NCBI RefSeq assembly: GCF_000001735.4
Contig: NC_003075.7
Span: 1,489,001 to 1,553,000 of the forward strand
DNA: 64,000 nt
Direction of reading: 5' to 3'
From: Arabidopsis thaliana
Lineage: Eukaryota > Streptophyta > Magnoliopsida > Brassicales > Brassicaceae
The position numbers and the translations under genes were made by a program. Positions 1 to 12,906 of this stretch are shown piece by piece; position 1 is the first letter of the stretch, and every line of letters begins with the position of its first letter. The notes beneath the pieces were generated by a model. The model saw only the letters and a list, made by a program, of their open reading frames with translations, was not told where the DNA came from and made no database searches.

Positions 1-127
1 TTAAAAGTTGAATAAGAACATTTAAAAAAAGAAAGCTTCAGCTGATCGTGACAGAACAGTCATGTGAGAGTAGAAAAAGGGTTCAAAATCTGTCAAGAAT
101 CGTTTTACTTAGGCTTCTGCAGTTGTG

Positions 128-1228
128 CTAGTATGGACCTCTCCCACCACGGTAAGAATATGGTCCAGCGTTAAACAGCTGAGACTGCATTGTGGGCTGC
201 GTTTGGGGATTGAAATCCATCTCCGATCCTAACTGTTGTTGGTTGGGATAGCTCAGATCTACACCAAATGAACCTGACGGTCCACCTTGTCTTACTGTTG
301 ACATCTGGCCACTCAAATACTCATTCAGGTACCCAACCAGATCTGATACTAGCAGAGATTGGTTTGGTGTAACCGCAGCTGGTCTTATGAAATTCTGGTG
401 CTGGTAGTACATTATTGGAGCTTGGTTTTGGACTAGATATGGGATAGTGCCCCTTTGGTTCTGCTGACTACTCTCATGTCTCATGAATTGCTGGTGCCAC
501 ATCATTGGAGCTTGACTTGGGAAAAGATTAATGCCCATTTGGTTCTGCTGGTTGGTCTGAGGTCTCATGAATTGCTGCTCTTGCTCGTACATCATTGGGT
601 GCTCTTGCTCGTACATCATTGGCTGCTCTTGCTCGTACATCATTGGCTGCTCTTGGTGGTTGGTCTCAGGTCTCATGATTAGCTGCTCTTGCTGGTACAT
701 CATTGGTTGATATTCCTGCAAACAAAAAATTCGGCTGGAATTGTCTTGTGCCCCACGGTTTGGTTCATAATGATATGAAGTCCTTCCCAAAACTTCCATT
801 GGGCCGCACTCACCTTCTTCTTCTTCAACCAAGTCATACACTCATATCCAGTTGGATAATGAAATCTTTTGTACAGATCCTCTTCCGTAATATGTTGTGT
901 AAATTCCTCTATGAACGAGAGACCCATACCTTCAGGGATTTGCATCTCTGAATCCTCCACTTTCACAATATAGTCAGGATTCGTTACAGATCCAAAGAAG
1001 TACCCATCCACACGACCTAATGGGACTTTTGTTTCAGTGATCAATAGCATAGTACCTACATTCAAAGGTTTGTGATCTCCCTTGTTCGTAACTACCAAAT
1101 ATTGTACCTGTAATGACAAATTAGGTTTAAACTCAAGCATGCTGAGACAATAATAGTATAAGTTCTTCAGAGAATATTACCATATTCACAACTCCAGCAG
1201 GAACAGTGGGTGGCTTGATGCGCTTCAT
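128..1228 (-). CDS. NAF1-like (H/ACA snoRNP assembly factor) protein, short paralogue
   Basis: Three exons are read: 1181-1228, 814-1107 and 128-715, all phase 0, giving about 309 residues. The introns are 1108-1180 and 716-813; the latter has a consensus GTGAGT donor and a T-rich acceptor, so the apparent frame change near 810 is splicing and not a frameshift. Residues 7 to about 90 resemble the Gar1/Naf1 RNA-binding core (ETKVPLGRVD, SVTNPDYIVKVED, GLSFIEEFTQHI, LYKR). In this family NAF1 helps assemble box H/ACA ribonucleoproteins and is later replaced by GAR1. The C-terminal two thirds is low-complexity, rich in Gln, Met, Tyr and Pro. A TAG lies in frame directly before the chosen ATG, so the long N-terminus of canonical NAF1 is missing unless a further 5' exon exists. 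It may be a truncated paralogue; function is inferred from similarity only. Confidence 0.6.
577..648 (-). repeat. 24-bp coding minisatellite, three units
   Basis: Three head-to-tail 24-bp units (577-600, 601-624, 625-648) differ by only one or two bases and continue into degenerate copies on both sides. On the minus strand they encode the octapeptide PMMYEQEQ or PMMYEQEH in the NAF1-like protein. Unit length is a multiple of three, so copy-number change would keep the frame open. Confidence 0.9.
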
Positions 1229-1911
1229 CTAGTTACGCTTTTTATTGAGCAAGTAGCTGCATATATATATATATATATATATATATCTCTCAGGTACGAA
1301 TATTATTTGTTTTTGTTTAGTATCTCTAGTACTTATCCTCCTAGATATTCTTAGATTATTCTATTGAATCCTGTAACTAACAATGACTGTTCCGTTTAGT
1401 TTGGTTCAGTCCGGGTTTGGTATGGTTTATTGGACCTCCGTTGATTAGTAAGTAGAAGGGTTTTAGACAAATAAATATGTTACAGGCACAAATACACTTA
1501 GTCACACACATACTAAAAGAATACAACACAGAGCAAGTTCTATGAGCTTTTAAAGTTTTAATAAAACAAGTTCAAAGAATCGAGTAACACACCATTTTAC
1601 AGTAGAGGTCTTCAACCAATACATATTACTAACACAGATGATTCAAGATTCACAAAAAGAAACTCTGCACCAATCGAATCATCGCCCATTGGAAGCAAGC
1701 ACATTGATCCTTTCCCCTGAGCCACTTCACAAGGCTGTAGAATCAGCTTAAGCCTCCTTAAGCCTCCTTCTGAGGCTTTGGCTTTTTTTTTTTTTTTTAT
1801 GTGTCTGGTTTAGTTCCCTATGTTGTTGTTGTTGTTTCTGAGAACTGAACATCTCTTGTTTCCACGAATTCACAGAGATGATCCGATAAAAAAATGCTTC
1901 TTTACAATTCA
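1229..1911. other. Spacer between the NAF1-like gene and SRF3
   Basis: No gene is seen. The stretch holds an (AT)13 microsatellite at 1261-1286 just upstream of the NAF1-like start, and a T-run near 1782-1798 within what is probably the SRF3 3' untranslated region. Confidence 0.6.
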
Positions 1912-4900
1912 CTAGTCCGCGGTAGAATCACCCGAACCATGACGCTCTCTTCTGATCATATCTAGTAGATCTTGAACAACTTCTGACATCAGTGGTCTAA
2001 ATTCTGGTTCAGACTAGAAAAGAAATAAAACTCTTTTGGTCACGCAAACACAATCACAAGCATCTAACCACAGTTTCTAATTGTCAGTATGTGTTTTACC
2101 TGAACACACCGGGATATTATATCAGCAAAGTGTGACAATGACTTTGCAGGGTATTGTCCATTAAGAGATGGATCAACCATTTTGCCCAATGCATCGATAT
2201 CATGAAGCTGTGGGATTGCCCACCTCACCAAGAACTGCTCTCCTCTACTCCGGTCCCTATAATCGACTCGTTGATATGAATAAATGCTTAACCGGAAACA
2301 GAAAACTAAGCAAATAAAACAATGTGACATGCATACCTATCGTAGGACATTCTACCCGTCAATAGTTCTAACATAACAACACCAAAACTATATACATCAC
2401 TCTGCCATGTATAGATTCCAGAGTCGAACTCTGGAGCTCCATATCCGTAAGCGGCTAGCAATTGCCCTGATAACTGATTATCATTATAAGAAATAGTTTA
2501 GTCTAACATCTTGAAATCTGTAGAGGGTATATCCATCAGAATCAAGCTCATTGGGTTTAAGTATTTTACCTGACTCACAGAGCCTGATGATATTAGTGGG
2601 GCCAAACCACAATCTGAGACAAGAACACTCAGGTCATCGTCGAGTAGAACATTGGCTGATTTGAAGTTTCTGTGTATGATAGGTGGTTCACACACCTCAT
2701 GCAAGTACCTTGAAAGCATTAACAAAAGTTAGCAATCAGGTAGAAAACACAGTTGGACACTTCCATTTTGAAGTAAATAAAAGAACTTACTCAAGGGCTC
2801 TAGCAGCTCCAAGTGCCATACTGACACGGGTATTCCACGAAAGTTTCTTCTTGAATTCATCGTCTGAATGCAACCCGTCTTGTAACGTACCGTTACTGCA
2901 ATATTCGTAGACCAATAGTCTTTGATCGTGCTCAGCACAGTAACCCACAAGTTCAACGATATTGGAGTGGCGAATCATATCTATATTGTTCACTAGTTCG
3001 ATAAATTCGTGATCCTGTTGTTGTTCAGAAGCCCTCTTGTCCAACTTCTTGACAGCAAACAACTGTGAAAGACAAAAGACTGAGAACCAAAGCAGAATTT
3101 CTGAGACTGAAATGTTTGAATTCAATGCATTATACCTTTCCATTGGGAAGCCGGGCCCTATAAACACTACCGAGCATGCCTGAGCCAATGAGATTTTCCT
3201 GAGCGAAGCTTTCCGTGTATTGTTGAAGAGAAGCAATAGAATAGTGCTTCACAGAAGTTAAGGGTAAGCGTTTAGGGGAAGTTTTCTTAACGGGTCTTTC
3301 GGGTGATATGATTGGCATAACCGTGACCTTCTCATCCAAAGGAGGAGGTGGTGGTGGTGGTGGAGGTGGTGGAGGAGGAGGCATCAACATTGAAAAGTCA
3401 ATATCTTGACTTTCCTGTCTTGATATAGGTGCAGGTCTCCGCAGCCTCTCAAGGTCATGTAAGACCTTTGGTTCCTCTCCAGCTTTCTTGAAGGGTTCTC
3501 TTTGAACTGTTCATAAGCACAAGACCAGCATTACTTAACAATAGACAGTAGGAACCAATAGCCAAACTTGCAAACTTCAATCTCACCTTTTTCAGATCGA
3601 CCAGGTGGTGGCAGTACCGGAGTCCCGTTTTCCAGAGCATTCTCTCTGCTTCCTCTATCAGCACCAACTTGATGCGGTTTGAAAACTCTGTTAGCATGTT
3701 CTCTACGTCTTGCACATTTTGGCAACAGCAAGAGTATTGCCAAAACCAGAATTATGAAGACGAGGACGCCAGCGAATGCAATAAGGATTATCTTTTTAGT
3801 ATGTGAAGAGTTCTTTCCCTTTGAATTCTCAGAGCTCGATCCTTCTGAATCAGAAGGTCCATCAGCAACTTTCCCTCGATTCCTCTCATTTGGAGGAGGT
3901 GGAACTCCAGAAAATGGTCGCGTTGGAGCTGGTTTTGTTGGAGATAGAGACGGAGACAATGATGGTGCAGTCGAGGTGGAATTGATCATTGTGGCATTGA
4001 ACGGGTTTCCTTCATGTCTGCATCACCAATTTATACACAGAGCAATTATAAGAACCTGAAATGCCTCCATAGACCATAGTGTATTAGTAAACAAAAGAGC
4101 ACTTACAGGAATTTCGGAATGCTTAGTAATTTGTCCGGTATGGGTCCAGAGAAGAGGTTATTCTCTATGTTTCTGTTTCAAGAAGACAACAAAAACTAAG
4201 ATTTTGGAAAAGTTACTCACTGCTTAAGTACTTATACGTTGTGAGAGAAAGAAACATACAAGTCTTGAAGAGGAAGGCCTTGAAGAACGTCCAGAGTTCC
4301 TGAGAGCTGATTGTTCTGAACACGTCTGCAAAACTCAGACTATCAGCTTTGTGAAGAAAGAAGCCAAAAGAGATTCAACATTGTAATGATCGAAACTTAC
4401 AATGTTGTAAGAGTTAATAAATTCTCCATAGAAGGAGGCAATGTGCCGCTTATATTGTTAGATGATATATCACTGCACAAAGATATCAAATCACAAAACA
4501 ATCCATAGAAACAATAACTGTTAACAAAACTACAAACAAGAAGAAGCATACAGATTAATCAGCCCGACAAGGTTTTGAAACACGTCGGGTAGCTCTCCAG
4601 AGAGAAGGTTATCGTTCAAAGACCTGAAAACAAATGGTATAATTCTCACCAGTCATCAGCACAAAGCAATGGAAAAAAAAGAATTTGGGAGTTATCTGAA
4701 CTTACATGTCATTCAGAAAACTCAATGTTCCTAGAGATTCCGGGATGCTTCCGGTGAACTGATTAGCTGAAAGAAAACTGCCAAAAGGTAAAAACCATTA
4801 TCATACAAACTGTTCAAAGCAACAAACCCGATCCAAAAAAATATACAGTGTTAGGTGTATACATACAAATGCTGCAATGTAACCGGCAAAGTAGAAGGTA

Positions 4901-5553
4901 TGCTTCCTCCAATGCGATTGTTGCTGAAATCTCTGGAGATATGTAAAGAAAATACAAAAGGTTAGAAGAAATATCCAATTTGACTTGTCAAAAATGTCAC
5001 ATTTTGTGTCCAATGCGTACATTCCCCTGATAGAAGTGAACTTAGCTAAGTTGTCACCAAGCTCTCCTTGCAAATTTGCAGCATTTACAGTTCTGCAACC
5101 ATTCAAGATAGAATTAACAGAGCATTGATACAAAAGATAACTCAAAAGTTGTTGATATCTCTGAAAGACGCCCTTACATGCTTATAATATCTGAAACATT
5201 GCAGATAATGCCTTGCCAAGCTTCACCACATGGGTCTCCACCAGAAGCAATCCAACCAGGAAGAACAGGTGCTCCAAGTGCAGCGAATAATCCGTTAATT
5301 GCAGCAACTGATTCACAATTACAACAATGCTGATTAATTCTCAGAAACTCATGAACAAAATCTAAAACTCCTCAACCAATAAGCACAGATCTCACTCTAA
5401 AATTCAGTGAGACAAAATGTAATTTAGAAGCAAAAATAAGTGCTTACCATCATCAGGGTTAGTAGCAGCTAAGGAGATCGAAGGAATCCAGATCAGTAAA
5501 GACAAGAGCAGAGGAAGAAGAAGAAGACAGTAGATAGATCTCTTAGCAGCCAT
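1912..5553 (-). CDS. SRF3: LRR receptor-like kinase STRUBBELIG-RECEPTOR FAMILY 3
   Basis: A many-exon gene starts at the ATG at 5551-5553 and ends at TAG 1912-1914. Exon 1 (5448-5553) encodes a signal peptide, MAAKRS followed by a Leu-rich core. Exons 2 (5178-5307), 3 (5031-5092) and 4 (4867-4932), plus further short exons, encode an SRF-type N-terminal domain with the DPC(G)EAWQG motif and about six leucine-rich repeats. A Ser/Pro-rich outer segment follows, then one membrane helix ([20 protein letters not shown]) and a juxtamembrane poly-Pro run. The kinase domain keeps the ATP-binding lysine (FAVKKLDK), but the catalytic loop reads HRN instead of HRD and the metal loop reads SDCG instead of DFG. 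This is typical of the STRUBBELIG family, thought to signal with little or no catalysis. The last exon is 1912-2013. It acts at the plasma membrane. Identification as SRF3 rests on family features and gene order. Confidence 0.9.
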
Positions 5554-5613
5554 TGTTCCAAGTCAGAGTAGAGTAAAACGAAACATCAATCGAACAAAAC
5601 GATGTCCACGAAT

Positions 5614-5691
5614 CTGAAAGCGACAAGATCCATAAGGGAGGAATTAAACAAGTAGCAATCTTGAGAAGAGGAAAGATTACAAAAAACTTAC
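5614..5691 (-). other. Probable 5'-UTR intron of SRF3
   Basis: On the minus strand a GTAAGT donor begins at 5691 and a pyrimidine-rich acceptor (CTTTCAG) ends at 5614, about 60 bases upstream of the SRF3 ATG. The 78-bp length is usual for this genome. Inferred from splice-site sequence alone. Confidence 0.55.
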
Positions 5692-8674
5692 TGGAAAAGC
5701 AGAGGAATCGTCATCAACGAGCTTTAATGGGTTGGTGAAATTAAAACGAATAAAAGGGTAAAGTCTTTTCCTTTAAATTCCCAAAAACCCAATCCTGAGA
5801 GATAAAAAAAATGCAAACTTTTCTTTTTTTGTGGGTGAGAATGAGATTTAAGACGCAACGTAAGAGCTAAGGTTCAATGAACTTTCGTCGTTGAAGTAAA
5901 TTTTACCCTCAATAATTTGACACTTGAGAATAAAGCTCGACACTCGAGGAATGAATCATAATAATCAGAGAAGAAAACCCAGAACGAAAAAGGAAACTTT
6001 TTCCTAATTTAAGCGGTGGGACCAAAACCTGCAAATTAAGAAGAAAGAACTGGAGAAATTCAGAAATTATTTGGGTTTAAGACAGAGTTTAAGTTCTTCA
6101 TTACTGAAACTGTGTTTATAGATTTGTTTATTTAGAAACAAAAATTTGACTGATGCTTCTATTTGCTTGAGATCAGTACTAAAAAGTCATAATTAATGAT
6201 AAAGTCTACTTAATTAATCAATGATTTAACTTAATGGATGTGTACAACTGTATCCCTATATTATGTTTGAGGACAAGTTGCGTCAAGATTCTAATCCGAC
6301 CAAAGACTTGTTTCAATAATAGTTGTCAATTTTAAGGACGATAACGAGAATAATTGGATGTTAGTTATACCGGACGATGTCTCAGTTTAATCGGTGTTAA
6401 CCGGGTCTAAACCGCTGGTTAAGATAAAAGGTTGAATGGTACGCGCGTGGAGGAGAGACGGTGAAAAGACGTTGAAATGGTAACGGTAAAAGACAAAATT
6501 AGCCGCAAGGAAAAAGATTAGTTGGAATTGGATTCCCATTACTGTTTTCTTGCTGGCGAGTGTCACGTGTTCTTCACTGTCAGATGACGTCACTCACTTC
6601 CACGTCAGCTCCTCATCCACTTCTCATTAGTCTGACTAACTTTAATCATAGGTTAAGAAAACAATGTATTGTTGATAACATTGCAATCTTTGTATGATTA
6701 TAGTGATCTTCTTATAAGGTTGTTATGTGTTTTAGTTTTTGATCTTTCTCCACATTTTTTTCCTTTTCTAACTCTATTGATGAAAACTTTATAATAATTT
6801 CGCTTACATTGTTGTTACCCACATGGAGAGATGGATGATGGATGGGCCAACAAACAAATCCTCTGATATTTTTTGCTTGGTTGATTATGGACCGTTGGAA
6901 TGTGATGTGTGTGGAAAAAAAATAACCAATCTTGGAGTTTTGCTGGGGAAAAAATTAAAAAGAATATTCAGATACATCGATTAGTGAGATGGTATAGTTC
7001 TGTTCAATCGTTAAAGAAGTTATATGTTAACAAATATCTAGATGTTTCTAATTTGGGGATATTCGACAAACATATTTTTGACCTCTCACCTTTACATGCA
7101 AAATGTGTTCGTTTTTAGACGGTGTGCGGTATTAAACAAGATGATCAAAAATATTCTTGATTGGTCTAATTTTTTTTTTCAGAATTAGACATATTTTTGG
7201 ATCTTGGTTGGTAAATTTTAAAGCATTTACGAATATTACACTTCACACGTTTGAATAATGTTTTGTCGCTTGCATGGGTAGAAAAATACGATCACGAGAT
7301 TCTAACTTTTTTCATGTAAGTTTTTTGGTTGCTAAATGGCTCATGAGTATTAGTGATCATAGTGTGTATGATATTACAAAAAAAAAAATGATTTTTTTGG
7401 TTCGTATACATGCATTTGAGCATTTCAGTATTTGTGTGTATACTTTCTCTATACCTGCCATGCATGTTTGATAAAATTAGCCTCAGATTTTCAAATTAAG
7501 AAACGTGTTTGTTCTGTTTTTAATTTGGTTGGAAATATACTCAACGCTCTGATACCTACTTTTTGCTCTAATAAAGTTTCGGAATTTATAACGAGATTTC
7601 AAAAAAAAAATACTAAGAGAAATCTCACCGAGTTCTAAAGATTGGGTCATTTTTTAGGCCTAGCCTACGTTGGACAGGGTAAAAGCCCAAACGGAGCCTT
7701 TTCTCCAATTAGACGAGTCATAGGTAAATTTACGAGTATGCATGTATGTGCATTTATATATTTAAATGTAATGCATGCACTAATAGTACATGTAAACATG
7801 AATGATACTGTTGACAAGAATTCATCTGGTTAGAATGTAAAAGCAAGAAAAATGTGTGCCACACACTCTTAGTTAACAGTAACAGTATGCGCCATCACTC
7901 CCTCAACATCAATTCAACATTATTCAACATCTAATAAATGTTTTCTTTTCCATTTTGTATTCTATCAATTCAATTTAGCCCACTTGTCTCTCTCTCTGCC
8001 TTTGCCTTTTAATGCTTCTTTGAGACATCTAATAAATGTTTTTATTGTTTGATTTTTATCAAAATTATGCCACTTCTTTTTCCTTTTATCATGCATTCTT
8101 CATTTTTCAATCGTGTTATATGGCCCTTATCAAAATTATGTATAGTTATACTTGTGACATGATCTCTCGACCAACAACTTTATGCCACCCCACACTATTG
8201 AGTATTGACTATTGTATGGTTATTTCACCTTAAGCTTATAGTGGAACAATGCAAAGAAAAGAAAAAAAAAACAATGCGAAGAAAAAATCTAGTTTGTATG
8301 CTAAATCAATGCAATTTTATGAAGTTGTGAATGACTTATGCATGCACTATATAGTAATCTTAAGTTCTTAACTACTTAGTACTTACTAACAAACATTCTT
8401 TTCCACTTACCTTTATAACAACTTGTAAAGACTATCGGGATTTGTATCCTTGGTTTAAGCTGGTGTTGTCGATGTCTCATAATCATATAAACTGAAAAAG
8501 AAACGATTTTCTAATTTTCGAAATACCAAAATTTAGTAACTCCATTGTTTTTAACCAAAAGAGTAACATAATCCTTTTATTCTTCATTGTAAATGGTCAA
8601 AACTGAGTACACTAACACAGCCGCCATGGAATCACAAAGATAAAAACACAAAACTAAATTTAGTAATCAGGTTT
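5692..8674. other. Intergenic region between SRF3 and DFL2
   Basis: About 3 kb of AT-rich DNA. The first few hundred bases are the SRF3 leader and promoter. Short open frames near 6909-7118, 7274-7833 and 8036-8233 have AT-driven composition and no recognisable domains, so I do not call them genes. No tRNA or clear transposon ends were found. Confidence 0.5.
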
Positions 8675-10729
8675 CTAGTCATAAGCTGAACTGCGAAATC
8701 TCTTGATAGTAGAATCATTAAGTATGTCAAGCATAACAGAATTGGTCGTACACCTAGGAGTCTTAAACTGGTTCAAGCCACCGCATTTCCCAACGCACCT
8801 TTCCGCCACTTTCCCAAACGTTCCTCGTTCCACAACTCGTAGCTCAAGCGGTCCGATCGAGTTCATGCGCCTCGACACTACATAACCATAGTCCACAAAA
8901 GCAGTATCCATCTCTCTGCAACATTCTTCAAGAGCCTTATCATCTGCTTCTCCTCTGATTTCCCAGTAGATTACATAGTGACCAGGACGAGCTATAACGT
9001 CTGCGTGGCTTGTAAAGTCAACGACTTCAGCTCGTGTGGATCGGCTCAGAAGCTGAGACGCCTTGTCAACAACTCTCTGAAGATCCTTCTCTGTGTTTTT
9101 GTCAATGTTGATGGTTAAGATGAGTTTTCTTCTGTATATGAAACTTAGCTTCGGTGTGCCTTTGTGAAAACTGGTCACTTCAACTACGTCTCCTAATCTG
9201 TACCTATAAAGACCTGAACAGAGCGATAAAACAGAGTAAGTGGTGAAACAGATGACGCAAAAAGCTCGTTGATTATAACAATTGGTTATGGAAAATGCAG
9301 AGGAGGTTTTTCTTTACCTGTGAAAGTGGTTAGAACAAGTTCATACTCCTGCCCGAGTTTGACTTGAGAGAGCGGCACAGGTTTATCTTCGACAAAGTCA
9401 CCGTCAATGCATATGTCTGATTGATTCTGCCGCCTGTAAAGTGGTATAAACTCGAAGTAACTAAAAGTGGGAATCACAGCAAAGCTCACGTCTTCTGGGG
9501 GAAGATGAGGATCAACGTTCACACCAATCCAGCTCTCGGTTGACCCGTAATCTGCGCTCACCAGGGGCAAACCGCCAGCGTAATGCCTCAGCTTATTCAG
9601 GTACGGCAGCATAGAACCCGTCATGATTGAGGAGATAAATTTTGCATTTGGCCAAAGCTTTGAAATCAAACCGAACCATCCGAGATTTGTTTCCAGCTCT
9701 AAGCAGATCTCCTCGATATGAGAAGCAAGAGACGGGTTTGGTCTGATCAGAGCCAATACAGCTTTTCTCATCTTGGGCAGAGTGATTCTTGAGCTAAGAT
9801 TACCTTCCTTGATGTCAGCACATATCTCTCTCCAGATTTCTTCGAAAAAGGAGAAAGCTTGGACAATGGTGTAAGAAAAAGCAGAGGCGACAAACTCTAC
9901 TTGGCTGGAGTAATGGAGACCAAGTAGGAGATGACAATACGTGCACTGACCGAAATCACCTCCTGAGATGACCTCTTGTGGGCTACAAGTGAAGGATTTT
10001 GTTGTCTCTTGCTTAGTTTTAAACTCTTCGCTCGCATAGTAATGTGTTGTGGCCGTTCCTACTGTCAATCCTCCTAGCGTCTTAAATTCCTTCCCGGCGT
10101 ATATAAACTCAAGAATCCTCCCTCCTTCCCTTATTGGATAAAACCTTTAAAAGAAAGCATAGTAGGAATTTATGAGATAATGAAGAACTTTTTAATGGAA
10201 AAGAATAGACAAGAAATGAAAACAGACCTTGATCTGTAAGCCGCTGATAATCGGAAAATCTGAAGAGTAGTTTGCGCGCTATGGCGAGTAAACGGAACAT
10301 ACTTTTGTCTCCCTTCTGTTGTTCCAGAGCTGCGTCATAAAGGGAGTGAAAAGGGATCAATACAGAACATATATCACATACACATAAACACAGATATCCA
10401 TAGATGCATGTAGAAATATACCTGAGGGACAGAACAGTGATGGGTTCTTGTGTAAGTAATGGAGAAGTCTCTCCATCTGCAATTCTTTGAATATAAGGAT
10501 CTAAATCAGCATGTGAAACAATAGGCACCAAGGAAGTAAAGAGAGTTTCCAAAGTATAATCGTCCATCTTTTCTACATCAACAGTCCCAAGCCATTTCCT
10601 CAGATACTCCACTCCGGAGTTGAGCTCAAGAATCCTTCGTAGCGTCTCGCTTTGGACCTTGCAGGCATTTTCCGACACATGCTCGAACCAACCAATAACA
10701 TCATCATGCCCCGCTTCTACAGTTTCCAT
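8675..10729 (-). CDS. DFL2: GH3-family acyl acid-amido synthetase (DFL2 / GH3.10)
   Basis: Four exons (10422-10729, 10228-10329, 9318-10144, 8675-9213) splice in frame to 591 residues, normal for GH3 proteins. The three nucleotide-binding motifs of this adenylate-forming family are visible: SSGTTEGRQKYVPFTRH near residue 103, YGSTE near 336, and YRYRLGD near 415. GH3 enzymes adenylate a carboxylic acid hormone and join it to an amino acid in the cytosol. From memory, GH3.10 was first described as DFL2, a hypocotyl growth and light-response gene, and later work links it to jasmonoyl-isoleucine synthesis. The sequence itself does not decide the substrate. The 102-bp exon 2 carries all of motif 1 and would be easy to miss. 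It lies in the same direction as SRF3 with a 3.1-kb gap. Confidence 0.93.
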
Positions 10730-12606
10730 CCAATACCAAGTCTTTCAAGGCAGTATAGTATCTCAACGATGCAAAATGAGTAGAAGTCCTAACCCAACAT
10801 ATAGGGGAGTACTGGTCATTGACCACTCCCTTTGTCTTCAGACAAAAGAAATTTCTTTGTGTGTATAGTTGTTCTCACCTTTTTTGGGTCTCCTTATTTG
10901 TCTTTTTAATAGGAAAAACATCACAGATACCTCCATAAATGTCACGGGAATTACCGTCCACAAATTCTATCAACACTTAATACAGCTATTAATGCGTTCT
11001 CACAGAAGAGTATCCCAGTCTCAACATGTGCTCAAGAGACAAACCTTAACCACAATGTATTTTGCAACTATCATCCAGTGTGGTCCCATGAAAGCCTCTT
11101 TGCCTCCTAAAAACCAAAACCCCTACATCATGTTAGCTATCTTTCAACTGCTTTCCCTGTTAATAATTCAGTGAACATAGCCACAAATATGGACATTATT
11201 AAATGAACAGAGCTCTCAAACACCTATTTGAGCAAAATAGCATTAGAAAATTTTAGTTCTTCCTATAATGTGGCTAACCTTTTGATGTTTCTTTCTCTGC
11301 AAATATCTGGATAAGCATGTAGGACCAAAGCTACCAAGCATCACAAGTTGCACAAGATATTTTTTCTTTTGGGCAGGCTGGCTCTTCCCTCAACCTCAAC
11401 CTTCACAGGCCCACCACTAGTTTCAACGGGTCTAACATTTAAAGTCCCTTCACTTTCTATCTCTCTCCTCAATCACTATGTGCACAAAATTCCAACCATG
11501 GTTTTGCAAGTCGAATGAATCTCTTTAGCCTTTTTCTCCCTCATTATCTTCTTGATGGGTAATTAAATCCTAAAACATCTTATCAAAGCTCCGTAAAGCA
11601 AAGGACTAGCTCCACGTTAATCTTAGTATAAGCCAAAAACAGAATTGTCACCAGCTCATCTTACCTCCAAGATAACCAAACAAAAAACGTGGGTAGTACA
11701 TGACCATTCTTTGAGAAACATTCAAACTGCTTTCAAGAAGTGATTATCTCCTAACCAGACGAAAACTGTTAGGGTACACAGTACATCTTTGGAATTTAGG
11801 TACACAGTATCATTCATCCCTGGTTGGTGAACTCGGAATTTGGGTACACAGTACATCTTTGGATGCAACACACAGAAAAATCTAAGCTGTCCCCATACGG
11901 ATGAATCATTAACGTGGTGTATTTGACTACATTTGGCTTGGCCTCCTTAACGAATCATATTGCAGAAAAACCACATAACCTTCATGTAATTTTCCCTTCT
12001 TGCAGAATCTCCAATCACTAAACTACAAGCCTGAAAGTCACTTCTCATCCAAATCTTGATACAAAGCTAGGCAATACTCAAAACCTGCATCATTGTCATA
12101 TCATTTCTCTACCCTACCTTACAATACTCCTTGATCATGCCTGTTGTAAGTAACATGTAGTCTGATCCTGCAACTGCCCACAATCTCAAATACATGCTTT
12201 GTCAAATCAATGAAACATCAAGCTCACCAGAGAATTTGAAGTATGCAAATTGGGTTCAATCCCATTTTCTCTTACCTTACGCCTAAACCCTCCTCTACCA
12301 TTCCAACCATTCCAAAACTCATAATCAGAGAATTGGCCAAAAAAAATCAGAAAAGACCCAATTTTTTTCTAATTTGATCACAACCTAATCCTATCAACAT
12401 CGTTAACCAAACAAAGCCAATACATTTACCAAGGATATACGTATGCATATTGCAAAGATCACCCGATTTTATGAATTTCAGAAAAAACCTTCCGCCTGAT
12501 TCTCTTGAATCGTTTTGATCAGACTGCCGTATCGGCGGAGACCACGATGGTGTAGTCCTTGAACATGTCTAGATCTTAAACCAAAACGGTAGGACTCGAA
12601 GCAACT
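10730..12606. other. Upstream region of DFL2, no gene seen
   Basis: About 1.9 kb with no convincing coding frame. A direct repeat of about 22 bp (gggtacacagtacatctttg) occurs near 11772 and again near 11840. The rest looks like promoter and spacer DNA. A 101-codon frame at 10869-11174 has no recognisable features. Confidence 0.5.
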
Positions 12607-12678
12607 GGTCCTATGGTCTAGTGGTCAGGACATTGGACTCTGAATCCAGTAACCCGAGTTCAAATCTCGGTAGGACCT
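12607..12678 (+). tRNA. tRNA-Gln (anticodon CUG)
   Basis: A 72-base cloverleaf is visible. The acceptor stem GGTCCTA (12607-12613) pairs with TAGGACC (12671-12677), with discriminator T at 12678. The anticodon loop is CTCTGAA with anticodon CTG, and the T arm is CCGAGTTCAAATCTCGG. No intron is present. CTTTTG follows, giving a short T-run for Pol III termination. It lies upstream of the Mpv17-like gene on the same strand. Confidence 0.95.
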
Positions 12679-12906
12679 TTGTTTTCGGCTTCGGTTTTGA
12701 GATTGTGCAAACCGGTTTTTAACCAAATTAAAACCCACCGGTTATTGGTTTTAATTTAACCGAAACTCGGTTCGGCTCAGTTCCTACCGTTTGGTCACCA
12801 AAGTCTGCTGCTTCTTTTTTGTTCTCTAAGTCTAAAAACCTCTCCTTTGGCTGTGAGAGAGCCAACGAGAAGAGAAAAAGTATCTTCCTTTGAGAAGTGC
12901 AAGTCC

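Noticed and set aside
700-841. Apparent frameshift in the NAF1-like gene
   Set aside because: A consensus GTGAGT donor and a good acceptor define a 98-bp intron that restores the frame.
11036-11041. TGTCTC hexamer (minus strand) upstream of DFL2 as an auxin response element
   Set aside because: A single hexamer is expected by chance in this length, and there is no second half-site.
12847-12906. Upstream extension of the Mpv17-like protein (MAVREPTRREK)
   Set aside because: The extension begins with TTG, not ATG; the first ATG in frame is at 12907.
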